Below are positions 26,401-37,344 of a stretch of DNA of 64,000 bases, one piece after another. Below the pieces are notes generated by a model. The model searched no databases and had not been told where the DNA came from. It saw only the letters and a program-made list of their open reading frames with translations. Numbering within the stretch: the stretch's first letter is position 1; each line of letters begins with the position of its first letter. The stretch is from Moringa oleifera (lineage: Eukaryota > Streptophyta > Magnoliopsida > Brassicales > Moringaceae): positions 248,001 to 312,000 of the forward strand of contig JAJFZO010000356.1 of NCBI GenBank assembly GCA_021397835.1, given 5' to 3'. Made by a program: the position numbers and the translations under genes.

Positions 26401-28026
26401 TGGCAAGAGTTCCTTGCTGAGTTTGATTTTCTGTGGCTGCATAAACCTGGTCGGCAGAATCAGGTGGCGGATGCTTTAAGCAGAAAAGTGGTTGAAGCAT
26501 ATGTGGCAGCGTTGTCTTCGGTGCAAGCAACGTTTTGTGATCGAGTCAAAGAACAGTCTCACTTGGACTCGAATTATGTGAAGTTTAAGCAACAAGTTTC
26601 CGAGGGCTTGGTGCGGAAGTATTGGCTGGAAAATGACCTACTGTATGCCAAGGGCAGTAGGCTATTTGTGCCAAACAGCGGTGGCTTAAGGCGAGAGTTG
26701 CTTAAGGAAACTCATGACCCTCAATGGGCTAGTCACCCAGGAGTGGAGAGAATGATGGCTTTGCTGGGAAAGTCATACTTTTGGCCAAAGATGGAAGAGG
26801 ACGTTGAGTCCTATGTCAAGACTTGTCTTGTGTGCCAACAAGACAAGACTGAAAGAAAGAAGGAGGCAGGATTGCTACAGCCCCTGCCCATTCTAGAGAA
26901 GCCATGGCAATCCATCTCCATGGACTTCATCGTTGGTTTTCCAGAAGTTAAAGGTATGAGATCTATCCTTGTGGTGGTAGATCGCTTTTCAAAGTATGCT
27001 ATTTTCATTGCTGCACCTCAAGCTTGTCCAGCAGAGATTGCAGCTGAACTAATTATGAGGAATGTGGTTAAGTATTTCGGGTTGTCGGAGGACATAATCA
27101 GTGACAGAGACTCACGGTTCACGGGTCGGTTTTGGACTACTCTCTTCAACATGATGGGGTCTGAATTGAAGTTTTCCACTGCCAATCATCCCCAAACAGA
27201 TGGCCAAACCGAGCGAGTGAACCAACTATTAGAGGAATATTTGAGGCACTATGTCACTGCCAGCCAACGAAACTGGTTGGATTTGTTGGACGTGGCTCAG
27301 TTCTGCTACAATGTCCACCGCTCCTCATCTACAGGGATGAGTCCAGCGGAGATAGTCCTTGGTAGGCAGCCCCTTACTCCGCATGAGATTGCGAAACAGA
27401 AATCGCAAGGGCCTTGTCCAGCAGCTTATCGCTTTGCTCGGGATAAAACAGAGCTGGTGGAACAAGCCCGCGACAGTTTGGCTAAGGCAGCCAAACGAAT
27501 AAAGAAGCATACTGGTGAAAACAGAAGGGACTTGGAGTTCAACGTGGGGGACAAAGTGATGCTGAAACTTACCCCACAAATCTGGAAAAAGGTTACAGAT
27601 AAAAGATACCATAAAGGGCTCGTACAAAAGTATGATGGTCCGTTCGAAGTTGTCAAGAAGGTAGGCAAAGTGGCCTATAGATTGCAGCTGCCCGAACGAT
27701 TTAAGGTACATCCAACTTTTCATGTTAGTTTCTTAAAGGAATATCATGAAGATGTTAACACAGATCGGGTGAAAGCAAAAAGAGCTCCCCCAACGGTTCG
27801 CAAGCACTTTGCCAAGGACCTCGCGGAGATCCTTGATCATAGAACGCTTGGGGCGAGCAAGAAAAACGGGCGGACAGAATACTTGGTACGATGGCATGGC
27901 GAGGAAGCAGCCGATGCTACTTGGGAAAAGGCAGTAACTTTGTGGCAATTTGAAGATAAGGTCAAGTCTTATCTAGAAGGTGTCGCGACGAGGACGTCGC
28001 ACTCTTCTGGTGGGGGTGGTTTGTAA
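23491..28026 (+). CDS. chromovirus Gag-Pol polyprotein (1511 aa)
   Basis: This single frame carries all retrotransposon functions. The order is: Gag capsid-like region (about 90-270); a Lys/Gly/Asn-rich linker; a zinc knuckle CX2CX3HX4C at 327-339; aspartic protease with D401-K402-G403 where the family has DTG or DSG; reverse transcriptase (about 590-785, YLDD at 740-743); RNase H (about 885-1000, first Asp at 889); and integrase with an HHCC finger and catalytic D1145, D1205 and E1241 in D,D(35)E spacing. A GPY/F region and a C-terminal chromodomain (about 1440-1505, EYLVRWHG) follow. The frame is open from 23461, but 23491 is the first ATG. The stop TAA (28024-28026) lies inside the 3' LTR. 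No frameshift was seen, so the Lys in the protease motif is the one visible defect. Confidence 0.96.
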   Translation: MNEIRERLTHLEDFVGGPQADDVVSFAVQTEQHTEQLRVAQNVLVEIRRDVDVRFASVMEDIVSLTDTVREGERDLRDELTLLKRAVMNLLKHGEGGPSKIKVPDPKSFDGSRNSKELENFLWDIEQYFKAARIPEEERVTITSMYLQGDAKLWWRTRMEDDARAGRPKIETWEVLKKELKDQFLPCNTAWVARESLKKLKHSGSVREYVKEFSSLLLDIKNMSEEDKMFNFLSGLQPWAQAELRRQAVGDLPSAIAAAEKLVDYKYAGASNSQGGKKKNEGGKKNQKAFGQKDGKKPNGGKKDNGGNRKGGDKSPSQDKGKNPTGCFICGGPHMARECLKREKLNALIAQEEEENSNGGPSRVNPLQLLNAITTGSQVQYKGLMYVMVQVNGKAVQAMVDKGATNNFVAQRVAGSLVLTVVKNSTKLKAVNSEAKPILGSAVCNLKVDKWLGQCNLTVVPLDDFDLILGIEFLALAKVLVIPHLRVMLIGDEGNSCFVAAMESSQQAKDKRIELQSAKQFKNGIKRGDQAYVAALIEIKPDQRVEVPDMVMEVLEDFSDTMPPELPKELPPRRAIDHEIELEPGARPPAKAPYRMSPLELVELRKQLDELLQAGLIQPSKAPYGAPVLFQKKQDGSLRMCVDYRALNKVTVKNKYPVPNVADLFDRLSKASYFTKLDLRSGYWQVRIKAGDEPKTTCVTRYGSYEFLVMPFGLTNAPATFCNLMNDVLYEFLDEFVVVYLDDIVVYSESLVEHVNHLRAVFSKLRKYKLYVKKEKCEFCSQEVNFLGHWVSKGRIRMDDLKVEAIVDWPTPRKISDLRSFLGLANYYRKFIKGYSKKVNPLTDLLKKEQVWCWTDTCQDAFEKLKAAVSSKPILALPNFEKPFEVQTDASDRAIGGVLVQKGHPIAFESQKLKDAEQRYSVHEKEMAAVVHCLDVWRHYLLGTKFTVVTDNVANTYFKTQKKLTPKQARWQEFLAEFDFLWLHKPGRQNQVADALSRKVVEAYVAALSSVQATFCDRVKEQSHLDSNYVKFKQQVSEGLVRKYWLENDLLYAKGSRLFVPNSGGLRRELLKETHDPQWASHPGVERMMALLGKSYFWPKMEEDVESYVKTCLVCQQDKTERKKEAGLLQPLPILEKPWQSISMDFIVGFPEVKGMRSILVVVDRFSKYAIFIAAPQACPAEIAAELIMRNVVKYFGLSEDIISDRDSRFTGRFWTTLFNMMGSELKFSTANHPQTDGQTERVNQLLEEYLRHYVTASQRNWLDLLDVAQFCYNVHRSSSTGMSPAEIVLGRQPLTPHEIAKQKSQGPCPAAYRFARDKTELVEQARDSLAKAAKRIKKHTGENRRDLEFNVGDKVMLKLTPQIWKKVTDKRYHKGLVQKYDGPFEVVKKVGKVAYRLQLPERFKVHPTFHVSFLKEYHEDVNTDRVKAKRAPPTVRKHFAKDLAEILDHRTLGASKKNGRTEYLVRWHGEEAADATWEKAVTLWQFEDKVKSYLEGVATRTSHSSGGGGL
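28007..28021 (+). other. putative polypurine tract
   Basis: A G-rich run (core GGTGGGGGTGG) immediately precedes the 3' LTR, where plus-strand priming is expected. It is interrupted by T, so it is an atypical polypurine tract, and it also encodes the Gly-rich C-terminus of the polyprotein. Confidence 0.6.
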
Positions 28027-28848
28027 GCCCCTTACCTATGAGTGGCGTGGTGGCACGATGAAGACATGGGATGCTCATCGGGGCTCCAGCCCAAGTGATG
28101 CCATGGGAAGCATCACAAGCGAGTGTTGACACCTGCTTGGGCCTGCTCACGGGAGCAGCCCACTCGCGATGGCTATCGGTCAAGTCCTTGATGCGTGAGT
28201 CATAAAGAGATGGCTCATGAGGACTGGACATGGTGCAGGGCACCTGGGCAGCGAGTGAGCAGAACACTGGCAGAAAAACAGACACGGGCTCGCGTTAGCA
28301 CCTTACCGGGCACGCAAACGAGCACGAGGCACTCGGGGTGCACTTGATGGGCTTAGCCCATGAAGCTGGCAGCAGTTTCCAGCAGTTTGCAGCAGTTGAC
28401 AGCAGTTACCAGTGGTTACCAGCAGTTGACAGCAGTTACCAGTGGTTACCAAGCACTTGCAAGGGAGTGGGACACTTGTCGCAAGGGGCTGGAGTCAAAG
28501 CTGCATGTGGGGCTGGTTTTGTGGGGATGAAACCCCATTACCCTAGGGCAGTTGGGGGTGTCAACTGCCAAGTTTTGTAGGCTATATAAACCCAGAGGCA
28601 GAGTCATCAAGGGTGTGATGTCCTGCTGCGTTAGAGTGTAAATCCTTATTCGTTAGTGAAAAAGGTTGGGATTGGTTCCCGTAAACACTTGTGTCTCTCT
28701 TTCATTCTCTCTTGTGTGCGTGGGTGTGTGCTTCCAGCATAAAGCTCACTTGAGACTGAGGGCATTCGTGGCGGATTGGCTGACGAGTTGGGTGTTACTC
28801 GTGCCATCACTCGGTGAAAATTCGAGCATAGAGCTCAACCGTGTGACA
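28022..28848 (+). repeat. chromovirus 3' LTR (827 bp)
   Basis: By eye, identical to the 5' LTR except for one extra 10-bp unit (GCAGTTGACA), giving eight minisatellite copies at 28372-28451. It ends GTGTGACA and is followed by TAAGG. Confidence 0.97.
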
Positions 28849-28940
28849 TAAGGGATGGCTCGGCACTCATACCACAATCAAGGAAACATCATCTGCTCTG
28901 GCAACTGGTCATGATCGACCGAAAAAAGCGGTTTGAGTCT
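28849..28940 (+). pseudogene. pectinesterase pseudogene, 3' part
   Basis: Immediately after the target duplication the sequence reads DGS and, one frame over, THTTIKETSSALATGHDRPK. This is the conserved start of the pectinesterase catalytic domain (typically VAKDGSGxxxTI). It continues directly from SSSSGADFVVS at 22627, proving that the retrotransposon split an existing copy. A stop follows and no further catalytic domain is visible. Confidence 0.8.
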
Positions 28941-29739
28941 GGTAATCATTGATCAATCCAGATTTATTTTATTATTTTTTAAGCAATATGAGTTTGATTA
29001 GTAAGAAGGAAATAGTCAGGAATTTTTAAAAGACAACATTTACTTTTATAATTATGATTCGGTAAAAAAATTATATATATATATACACAGACTCAATTAT
29101 TTGATATTTGTGATTGTCCAAAATGATGTATGTGACAAAAATGATAAAATATAAATCTAGAGAAACTTAATTTTTAAAAATAAAAATAATTATTTAGCTT
29201 TTAAAAACATAAACCATAAAAAATAAAATAAAAAACAAAATAATTAAGTTAGAGAGACATATTTTAGGATAATGTAAACCTTGATGTTTGGTCGCATTAT
29301 CAAACACATTTTTATGTTTCAAATGTGATGACACAAATCTTATAATCCATCGATCAAGATAAACTTTTCATTAATAAAAAATTAATATCGTTAATAATAA
29401 TTAATTTTTAATAAAGGACAAAACAAGAATTTTATTTTATTTTTTCAAACTAGCTAATTTCTTCTTTTTTTTTTCCTTCTTTTTCGTTCAGGCAATGAAA
29501 TCTATCTTTCATCACTTATTCAGTACAACCAATAAGTAACTCTTGTGGCTTACTGTCCTTATACATCATATACTTGTGTCTTCATGAGTACACAATCGAT
29601 TTGCGACTTCTACTAGTAAACAAATCAATGGGTAAATGGGCATGATCATGAGTTGAACAACTCACTGTGCAATAAGCCCAAACACATCACTCAAATCAAG
29701 TCACTCGGCTTCATTCCATAAGGAGATTCCCCGTCAGAA
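28941..29739. other. AT-rich intergenic DNA
   Basis: No gene is visible. The sequence is A/T-rich with a T-rich tract near 29465, and no element could be delimited. Confidence 0.5.
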
Positions 29740-30395
29740 GATGACTCAATGTTAGCTTTAAACCATACTATTAAATATGTGTGAAGATCAATTTATATAA
29801 AAATATATTTTAAGATTTCACACATGTATGGTTAGTTCGAAGATTTATTATATGAGGAGACTGTCAGTGAGAAATAAATTGGTCTTTCTCTTATTAATTT
29901 ATTTTGATAATAAAAAGTTTTCTATGGTGACTATAAAGTGGATATAGGTTTTAATTAAGATTGAACCATTATAAATTATGCATGTGTTTTTGTGATTATT
30001 TAATTTTTTGTATAAATTATTATTAATTACTTTTAAATTTTTAAAATTTGATATATAATCTCATTAATTAAAAATTTGGTATTCAAATTTCTAACAACCG
30101 ATAACAGAGTTTCGGGTTTTGAGATTAAAAGTAATGAGTAGCGAAAAAAATTCATCACAAGCGATCACCAAATTTGATAGTACAGATTATATTTTTTGGA
30201 GACTGTAAATTAAGGATTATCTATATGAAAAAATAAATATATGAAATAACTTGATAGATAGGTGCTAGACTAATTCATTTGACATTATTAAATAATATTG
30301 CTCATGACATAATAAAGGAGAAAACAAATGTGGGTCTGATAAAAATGTTATTTGAGATGTACAAAAACTTTTAGTAAAATTTTTTATTAATCAAA
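29740..30395 (+). mobile_element. degenerate Ty1/copia remnant (LTR end plus gag start)
   Basis: From 30134 the + strand reads MSSEKNSSQAITKFD, then DYIFWRL-stop-IKDYLYEK and later NIAHDIIKEKTNVGLIK. This is the N-terminal Gag of plant copia elements (usual pattern KFDGxxFxxWKxxIxDYL), broken by several stops. A degenerate TGGTATTC primer-site-like sequence lies at 30077. The AT-rich 29740-30075 stretch resembles the 3' part of a copia LTR (for example a GTGGATATAGG segment). The left boundary is a guess. Confidence 0.6.
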
Positions 30396-31313
30396 TAAAA
30401 ATGACATGTTTATAATTTTTTGATTAAAAATCTCATAAAATCTTAATATTTACCTTATATTACTAATCAGATTCTTATATTTAAAAAATTACAAATTGAT
30501 AATTTATTAATTTAATTTAAATTAAAAATTTAAAAATTTTGAAGTATTCAAATTAAAGATATTATAAAACAAATTTTGACTTAAAAATTTGCATACATGT
30601 AAAGCATTGTTTTATCCACTGTTATAAAAAGTTTTATAATTTTTGAATAATTATAGTATTTTTTAAAATTTGATATTATAAATTTTAAAAAATATATTTT
30701 TAATACTACGGTAACTTGAATATTTTTTTACATATATGAAAAATTTTAGATTAAAATTTATTGTATAATATTTTTAATTTTTAAAATTTTTAATAAAAAT
30801 TAAATTAAATTAAATTAATAATTAAAATTTAATTTATTATTTTTTAAATATAAAAATTTAATTGATAACATAAAGTAAATATTAAAATTTTATAAAATTT
30901 TTGTTCATTTATATATATTTAATTATTATATTTTATAAAAATTATAAAAATTAGTAATTAATTATTTAAAAAATAAATCACCATTTTTTATGTTCAAAAA
31001 TTAAGACTGTGAGAAATATTAAAATATAAATCTCAATTTGATAACCTATATAGAAAAAGGGAAAAGCAATTGGAGAATCTGCTTGTTAGTTATACTCTGC
31101 CGCGCTTGATGATACCTCCTTTTTCTTTTGAGCTCCCTGTCCAAAAAAAAAAAAAAAAAAAAAAAAACAACCAAACATTTTTGTGGTGCTTAAAACTTAG
31201 ACCCATCTCTCTTTCCGGCTTTCTGCTATAGTTTCGGGACATTGAAGTGAAAAACCCCTTTTGATTTTCTTTGTGATACATTTCGTTTTTAATTATTTAT
31301 TTTCCAGTTAGAC
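30396..31313. other. AT-rich intergenic DNA with MITE-related hairpin; CURT1C upstream region
   Basis: 30540-30790 resembles the interior of the long-TIR MITE seen at 10.4 and 53.2 kb and can fold back on itself. 31046-31053 holds a TATATAG box about 265 nt upstream of the CURT1C-type ATG, and an A25 tract at about 31143-31167 lies in the presumed 5' UTR. Confidence 0.45.
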
Positions 31314-34300
31314 ATGGCTTCCGTTACTACCAACTTATCTCCACCATTGCTGGTAAGTGGAAGAAAACCCCTTTTCAAAACCTTTCAGAAGCTACCAGTC
31401 TCTCTGATTAGAGGTAAGCCTTACGGATTGTAAAGGAACTATTTGGTTTCCGTTGCACTAGTGTTCAGGGTAGCTTACTTGTTAACTTGAGTAGAAGTGT
31501 CCGTTTAGATTAGTGGGGGTTTTACTGTTAATTTTTTGGTTATTGCTAAGACGTGATTGTTTTGTATCTGTTCATCATAAGTTGGCATCATCGAAAACAT
31601 AGGTTAGTTTTGAGTGGGATATGAATTTCGCTGTGCTGTTGTAAATGTCGCAGGCAAGATATGGATTTGGAAGTGTCCCAATCCAAAACAATCTATTATA
31701 GTAAACTATATTCGTTTTTCATTTCTGCCACTGCCTGGTTGCCGATACTAGCAAGTTTGACCTGAATCATTTGAATAAAAGTGTTAAATTTCAAAGGAGG
31801 CATTGATTTTTAATTTGGGGTCAGGAAATATTTGGAACCATTAATAGATTCCAGGGAAGTATGATATTGGTGTTCACCTAAAGCTTTTGAATTCAGTGCT
31901 GTACCAAGTGAGATCCAGAACATGTATCTCTGAAGTAGTATAGTGGTACTAGAAGTTATGACTCTGGGCTTTTTTCTAAAGTATAAGGCTATTCTCACTC
32001 ACCCCTTAGTGGATGTCTTTGTGAAATGTTGTTGTAATTCACTCTGAGTTCTCTAGGTTCAATTTGTTGGTGCAGTTTGTGCTTTGATCAATTTACTTTT
32101 CCATGTTTGATTATGATTTTATTGCATTGTAGAAAAACAAAATCGCATTGTTGTTGTTGTGAAAGCTGGTGGGGAAAGCTCCGAGTCTTCAAACTCTCTG
32201 ACTGTTGTCAAGTCTTTTCAGAATGTTGTGAGTTTCAAATATCTCCCTCTGTCTCTGTCCATTATATTCCCTTTTGGTCAAATTATGAGACGAAATAATA
32301 GAAGTTATTTGGCAAAAGCAAATTTAGCCTGGTGGGGTAATTTGCATCTGAAGCCAGCTTTTTTCTTTTTTAAATTTTTTTATCTCCCTTTCTTTCTTTC
32401 TTTCCACTTGTATCCATGTCGTACAAAGGTGATAACTTCTTTGTTTGTGCTCTCTAACCAAAGATGCTTGCTATTGAAGCTTATGTGATACCTGATTCTG
32501 ATATGGTTTTGGCTAGCAGACAACTAAAAATTCTTTCTTCCTGTATTCAACTAGTGTTTTTCCTGCTACCATTAGCAGCAATTTCCATATTTTTTTCAAA
32601 CACGAGTTTTGCTTTTGTTAATGTGGGGCATCACTGTTTCTGATCTGATTTCTTTTGTTCAAAAACAGTGGGATAAGTCTGAAGATCGGCTGGGTCTTCT
32701 TGGTTTGGGTTTTGCAGCTGTTGTGGCTCTGTGGGCATCAACTAATCTAATTACGGTAATATGGTGATCAATATTAATCCAACCTCTTGATTGATGCGAT
32801 GGGGGCCTTCCATGACATCTACTTTGTGATTTCCCTTTTAAGAATCACAAAATTTGCGACTTAGTGGACCCGCTGATTCTTAACATTTGATAGATTGTTT
32901 AGCTGAGACAATCAGATGCCATGTTTTTAAATGTAGGAGATTGTCTTAAGGAAGTAGCACTCAAATTCCCTAACCTTTTAATCACACTCCTCCACTGGTA
33001 TACATGACCAAAATTTCTATCAGTTCTATAATTGAGAAGCAAGGGACATTCCTTCACATTTCTATATGCTACGTAAAAGCCAAAAGCAAAACTAGTACCT
33101 CTTCACCTCTCCATTCTTTTGCAATCTGAATCTCCAGTGACTTCTGAAAAACTCTGGAAGATGATTTTTTAAAGTGGTTATTTGTCTGATTAAAAAAAAA
33201 AAGTGGTTGTTTGGCTTTATCTTTCGTAAACTTATGTACTGTCTTAGGCTGTTGATGATTTAGCTAGTAGCTTAATTTTGGTGGTTTAAAATTTCTCTTA
33301 TAGGATGATTGGGTGCTTAGGTCAATCAGATCTTTGAAAACTCATATGAAGATCTCAATATGTGAAGGTTTCTTACCTGTAAAGTTATAGATTTTATTAG
33401 TCTTGAAAAGATAATGGCATATGATTTTGGGTTTGGTTGTGAAGGACAACTTCTGTCATGATTTTTTTTTTTACTGTTGACCAGAGACCTTAATTCCAGG
33501 TTTGCCGGATCTGCTGAAAGATGGTGCATATAGCCACTTTAAATCCATGACTTAGCAGCAAGATGTTTTTCTCCTCTCTAACTCTTATAGTTATCCCTTA
33601 GAGGGTTTCTATTGATTAACAGGGTCCAATTGATTTTTGGTCCAATCATTCACCTGAGAAAAAATATTTATTGAAAAGAAAAGAGGAAAGAAGGGAGGTT
33701 GTGATATTTTTTGCTTAATTGAAAAAGAGATAATGCAGGGGGGATTTCTTCTTTTTCCTCTTATATGAAAGGATAATTTCATCGTTTCAGGACTACAACA
33801 TCTGAGGACTGTGATTAACAGGTTGAGGGGTGCAGATATTTATCTTTCATATATCCATATTAATTATACAGATAGTTGATGATAAGAATTCTTAATGGCT
33901 CCTTTTTTGTCTAACTTTTTGTTAATGGGCAGGCTATCGACAAGTTACCAGTCATCCCAAGTACACTGGAGTTCATTGGCATACTGTTCTCTTCGGTAAG
34001 CTACGTGAAATAAATATAATATGGTTCATTGCAAGTATTCTGGTCCAAGTGATGGGAGTACTTCAAATGTTTTCTTATGAGCTCATCTTTCAGCATGAAA
34101 AAGTTTTTGAACTCAAATGCTGTTTTTCATTTCTTGTACCAGCTTGCGATGCCAAAAAAAAAAAAAAGAGGAAAACAAACAACATTGTGTCTTTAGTGTC
34201 TATATAACTATGATGTCAATGCTTCACTTTTTCCCATCAAATACTAACAAAGAATCTTTCATTGTTTTCAGTGGTTTGTTTATCGCTATCTCCTGTTTAA

Positions 34301-34531
34301 GCCTGACAGGTAAGTGAAATTGCAATGACAGTTTCACTTTGGTTGCTGTTAACACTGGAGGTTACTTCGCATATGATATGGAATAAATTGCTTATCTTTA
34401 CATGGACAAAATGTGGCAACAATCAGAAGTTTCAAACTCATCTCTTAACAACCTTACTATTCTTCCTCCCTTGCAGAGAAGAGCTCTTCCAGATCATCAA
34501 CAAGTTAGTATCAGACATTCTGGGTCAATGA
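31314..34531 (+). CDS. CURT1C: CURVATURE THYLAKOID 1C-type chloroplast protein, 6 exons
   Basis: Exons are 31314-31413, 32133-32227, 32669-32755, 33933-33995, 34272-34309 and 34477-34531, all GT-AG and in phase, giving 145 aa. Residues 1 to about 45 form a Ser/Thr/Lys-rich plastid transit peptide (MASVTTNLSPPLLVSGRKP). The CAAD domain follows: WDKSEDRLGLLGLGFAAVVALW with the first membrane span, a TNLITAIDKLPVIP loop, a second span ending WFVYRYLLFKPDR, and a C-terminal amphipathic helix ending VSDILGQ. Arabidopsis CURT1C (about 156 aa) has nearly the same segments and the same C-terminal DILGQ. CURT1 proteins oligomerise at grana margins and bend thylakoid membranes. The assignment to subtype C rests on remembered similarity. 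Confidence 0.94.
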
Positions 34532-36143
34532 ATTCTATTGCCAAATGTCGGCCAAAAGTAATTAAGAGCGAATTTTCTGAACATTACACTTTATTCTCCC
34601 ATTGTTGGGGTGCATCTCTCTCACATCAACAATTGAAAGACACTCATCCTTATGTAGTTTTAACATTTCGTAATGCCGTCAGTTTAAGTGTGACGCTCAA
34701 ATAAGTATGTTTTCATAGCTCCCATTTCATTGCAGGACCTGAAAATGTTGCTTCAGCAGGGATCCGGTACTGTCCTTGTCATTAAACTGAAGGGTTTCAA
34801 CCAATACTTGAATCTATGGTTAACAAGATAATGAGGCAAAGATGTAAGGAACAACTTCTCAACAAGTACCATTAAGTGTAAATCTGTGAGGCATTAGACA
34901 AACATTAAGACTTCATGTGTCATATTGAGTCAGTTTAACTCATGAAAAAGGAGGCAAGTTTTGTACATAAGCAAGAAGATGGACAGTGAGTTGGGCAATA
35001 GTGTTGTATAATTCTCATTGACTCTTGGTACTTTTTGTACATAAGTACATAAGCAAGAACATAGACTGAGTTAGCTAATAGTATTAAGTGAAAAAGTGAA
35101 GTAGCCTGGCAGAGCAATGGCATTCTGATTGAAGTATCATAACAATATTTACCAGCCATGGAGCGCTTATCAAAAGCATGAGTTTGAGAATTCGAGAGAC
35201 CCAGGGAGAAGTAGGTTTCAATAGACTTAATTTAGAAGCAAAACGACTGAGCTCATCATTTTATAAACCTGTATCTCCTCCCTGCACTGAATGATTAAGG
35301 TCTTTGATGGTGTTTTATAAACTACATGAAAGAGGAATAATATCAAAATTCAAATGCGCAGATTTCTAAAGGACGGAAGTAAGTTCTTATTAACTTCGAA
35401 GATGAGAAATATCATTCCAAAATATTGTTGAACCTTCAAACTATTGGATACCATCTTGGAGTAATACATATGTTTTTTTTTTTTTTTTTTAAAATCAGAA
35501 CAGAGTAAAATATTATATATATGCTATAAGTCATCAAGGGGACATCGTTCATGTACAAAATTGAGTTAAATCCTATACAAAAGTGGGGACATTTATGAAC
35601 CCTGCATGATCTTTTTCATTTATAAAAGAATATTTCGTTAGTCATAATTTTAGGATTAAATCTATATAATTCTTATCACACTAAGAGAAGTTTTCATCCC
35701 TTTAAAAGCAATTCTATTCTTCTTCCCTTATATTAGTCAAAAAATCATAAGCGAAACAAATGTAGTAGCTTTCTTCTTAACCCAACTATCCTTATATCTC
35801 CTCAAGCCTTCAATTCAACCGTCACATACCTTACCATCACCCAGACTTGTCCTAACAAAGCCAACACACTCTTCCAAATTTTTTTAAATTTATTTACATC
35901 AAACTAGTATATGATTGATATATTTTACTTGTTTTTTTACATAAAACGCACTTGTTTTGGAGATTCAATCTATTTTTTTTTATTAAATTGTCAAGGGTTA
36001 GAGGCTTACCCCTAATAGCTTTCTATGCAAAAATGTCACTTTCAGGGGTGCCATTACTTGCCATATTAATTTTCAAGGTACATGGGTGGATACATCATCT
36101 TTTTGTCAGCCCTATTATTTCACATGATGGAAATGTGATAACT
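34532..36143. other. CURT1C 3' flank and intergenic DNA
   Basis: The first few hundred bases are presumably 3' UTR. A near-repeated segment beginning TTTTGTACATAAG occurs at about 34960 and 35033. A T-rich tract sits near 35472. No gene was recognised. Confidence 0.5.
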
Positions 36144-37335
36144 TGTTTTGATAATAACTGATAACTTTGACACTAATATTAAATGAGATGTGAAGCTCAA
36201 GTTGAAGAAACTTAATGTTATGCAATAAAAGAAAGCTTGGAGGTCAAATAAGTAGATTTGGATTACTAGAACTTATGTACAACTACTTCAGTGTGCTTAA
36301 GATAGTTTTTATTTATGTGTATGATAAAAATGGTTCAAGCAAAATAATATTTTCACGAAGTTCTTCAAATCATAAAGAATCATTTAAAAAATGAGAAAGA
36401 TGTATGCATTTTTCGAAAAATTAAAAACCTTGGAGTTTAAAGAACATCTAAAAGCACCTAAACTAAGTAAGGAAGGCCAAGGACTAGCCTTGGTCAGTAC
36501 CAGTACCCAAAGGTAGGTACCACCGTTCAAAGGTAGGTACCAGTGCCCAAGCTTTTACATGGTAGCAACGGCGAGTACCACCATCCATGATGCTGTCTTG
36601 GCAGGTGATACTGCTTAGAAACTAGTGTCACTATCCAGCACGTTATCTTGGCTGGTACCACCACTCAACCAAGACTAATTTGAATTTTTGTATTTAACAT
36701 CTAGTTGGTTGATGCCATCATCCAATTACTCTACGCCATTACTTTGACAAAATTTTTGAATTTTAAATAACCAAAAATGTGTCTAATGGCTATATTTTAA
36801 AGTGAGGGTATAAAAGGGTCTTGGAAAACACGCGATTATCAACTATTAATTGCATATAAACTTGTTATTGCTTTTCTCTCAAGATCAAAAATTTTTCACT
36901 CTTTTGAGTGTTAAAAATATTCTTGGGTACTTCTTGAGAGATTTAGAGCTTCATTATACTTATCCACTCTAAAAAAGAGTTTTTTTTTCTTGTATTAGTC
37001 TTGTATTCCATTGAGAGATTAGGTTAGTCAGTGACGGGATTCACCAAAGTTGTAAAAGACTTGATTGAAATTGTATCAAGGAGTTGTTCAAAAGAGAAAT
37101 AGTGAAATCCTCAAGCATGACTTAAAGTTGTAAATGTAGGCAATGGTTGGTCAAACCATGTAAATCTTGTGTTTGCTCTTTTTAACCTTTATTTTTATTT
37201 TTGGCATGTTTATTTATTGATTTATCTTGTGTGAGCATTAGATCTAAGCAAACAAACCCAAAAACTTGTTAATAAGTGAGAAAATTTAAAATATCTAATT
37301 CATCCCCCTCTTAGGTTGCCTATATAGGGTCTACA
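36144..37335 (+). mobile_element. probable degenerate Ty1/copia LTR (solo-LTR-like)
   Basis: The segment starts TGTTTTGATAATAAC and ends in ATTCATCCCCCTCTTAGGTT followed by CTACA. Both are characteristic of one class of plant copia LTRs, and the interior contains tandem GGTAGGTACCA-like motifs. I found neither a partner LTR nor a clean target duplication, so the boundaries are approximate. Confidence 0.45.
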
Positions 37336-37344
37336 CTCTTTGTA

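Larger units (their letters stand above)
22628..28848 (+). mobile_element. Ty3/gypsy chromovirus, full length, young
   Basis: A 6221-bp LTR retrotransposon whose two LTRs run TG...CA. A tRNA-iMet primer-binding site follows the left LTR by 3 nt, and one uninterrupted gag-pol frame ends in a chromodomain. Target duplication is CAAGG (22623-22627) against TAAGG (28849-28853), one mismatch. The LTRs appear identical except for a 10-bp minisatellite unit, so insertion is recent. It lies within a pectinesterase pseudogene. The chromodomain plus integrase GPY/F region place it among chromoviruses. A Galadriel- or Reina-like clade is possible but not proven. Its base composition is clearly more GC-rich than the flanks. 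Confidence 0.97.

Noticed and set aside
31143..31167. A25 tract as the tail of a retroposed gene
   Set aside because: No processed coding sequence precedes it. It lies in the presumed 5' UTR of an intron-containing gene.
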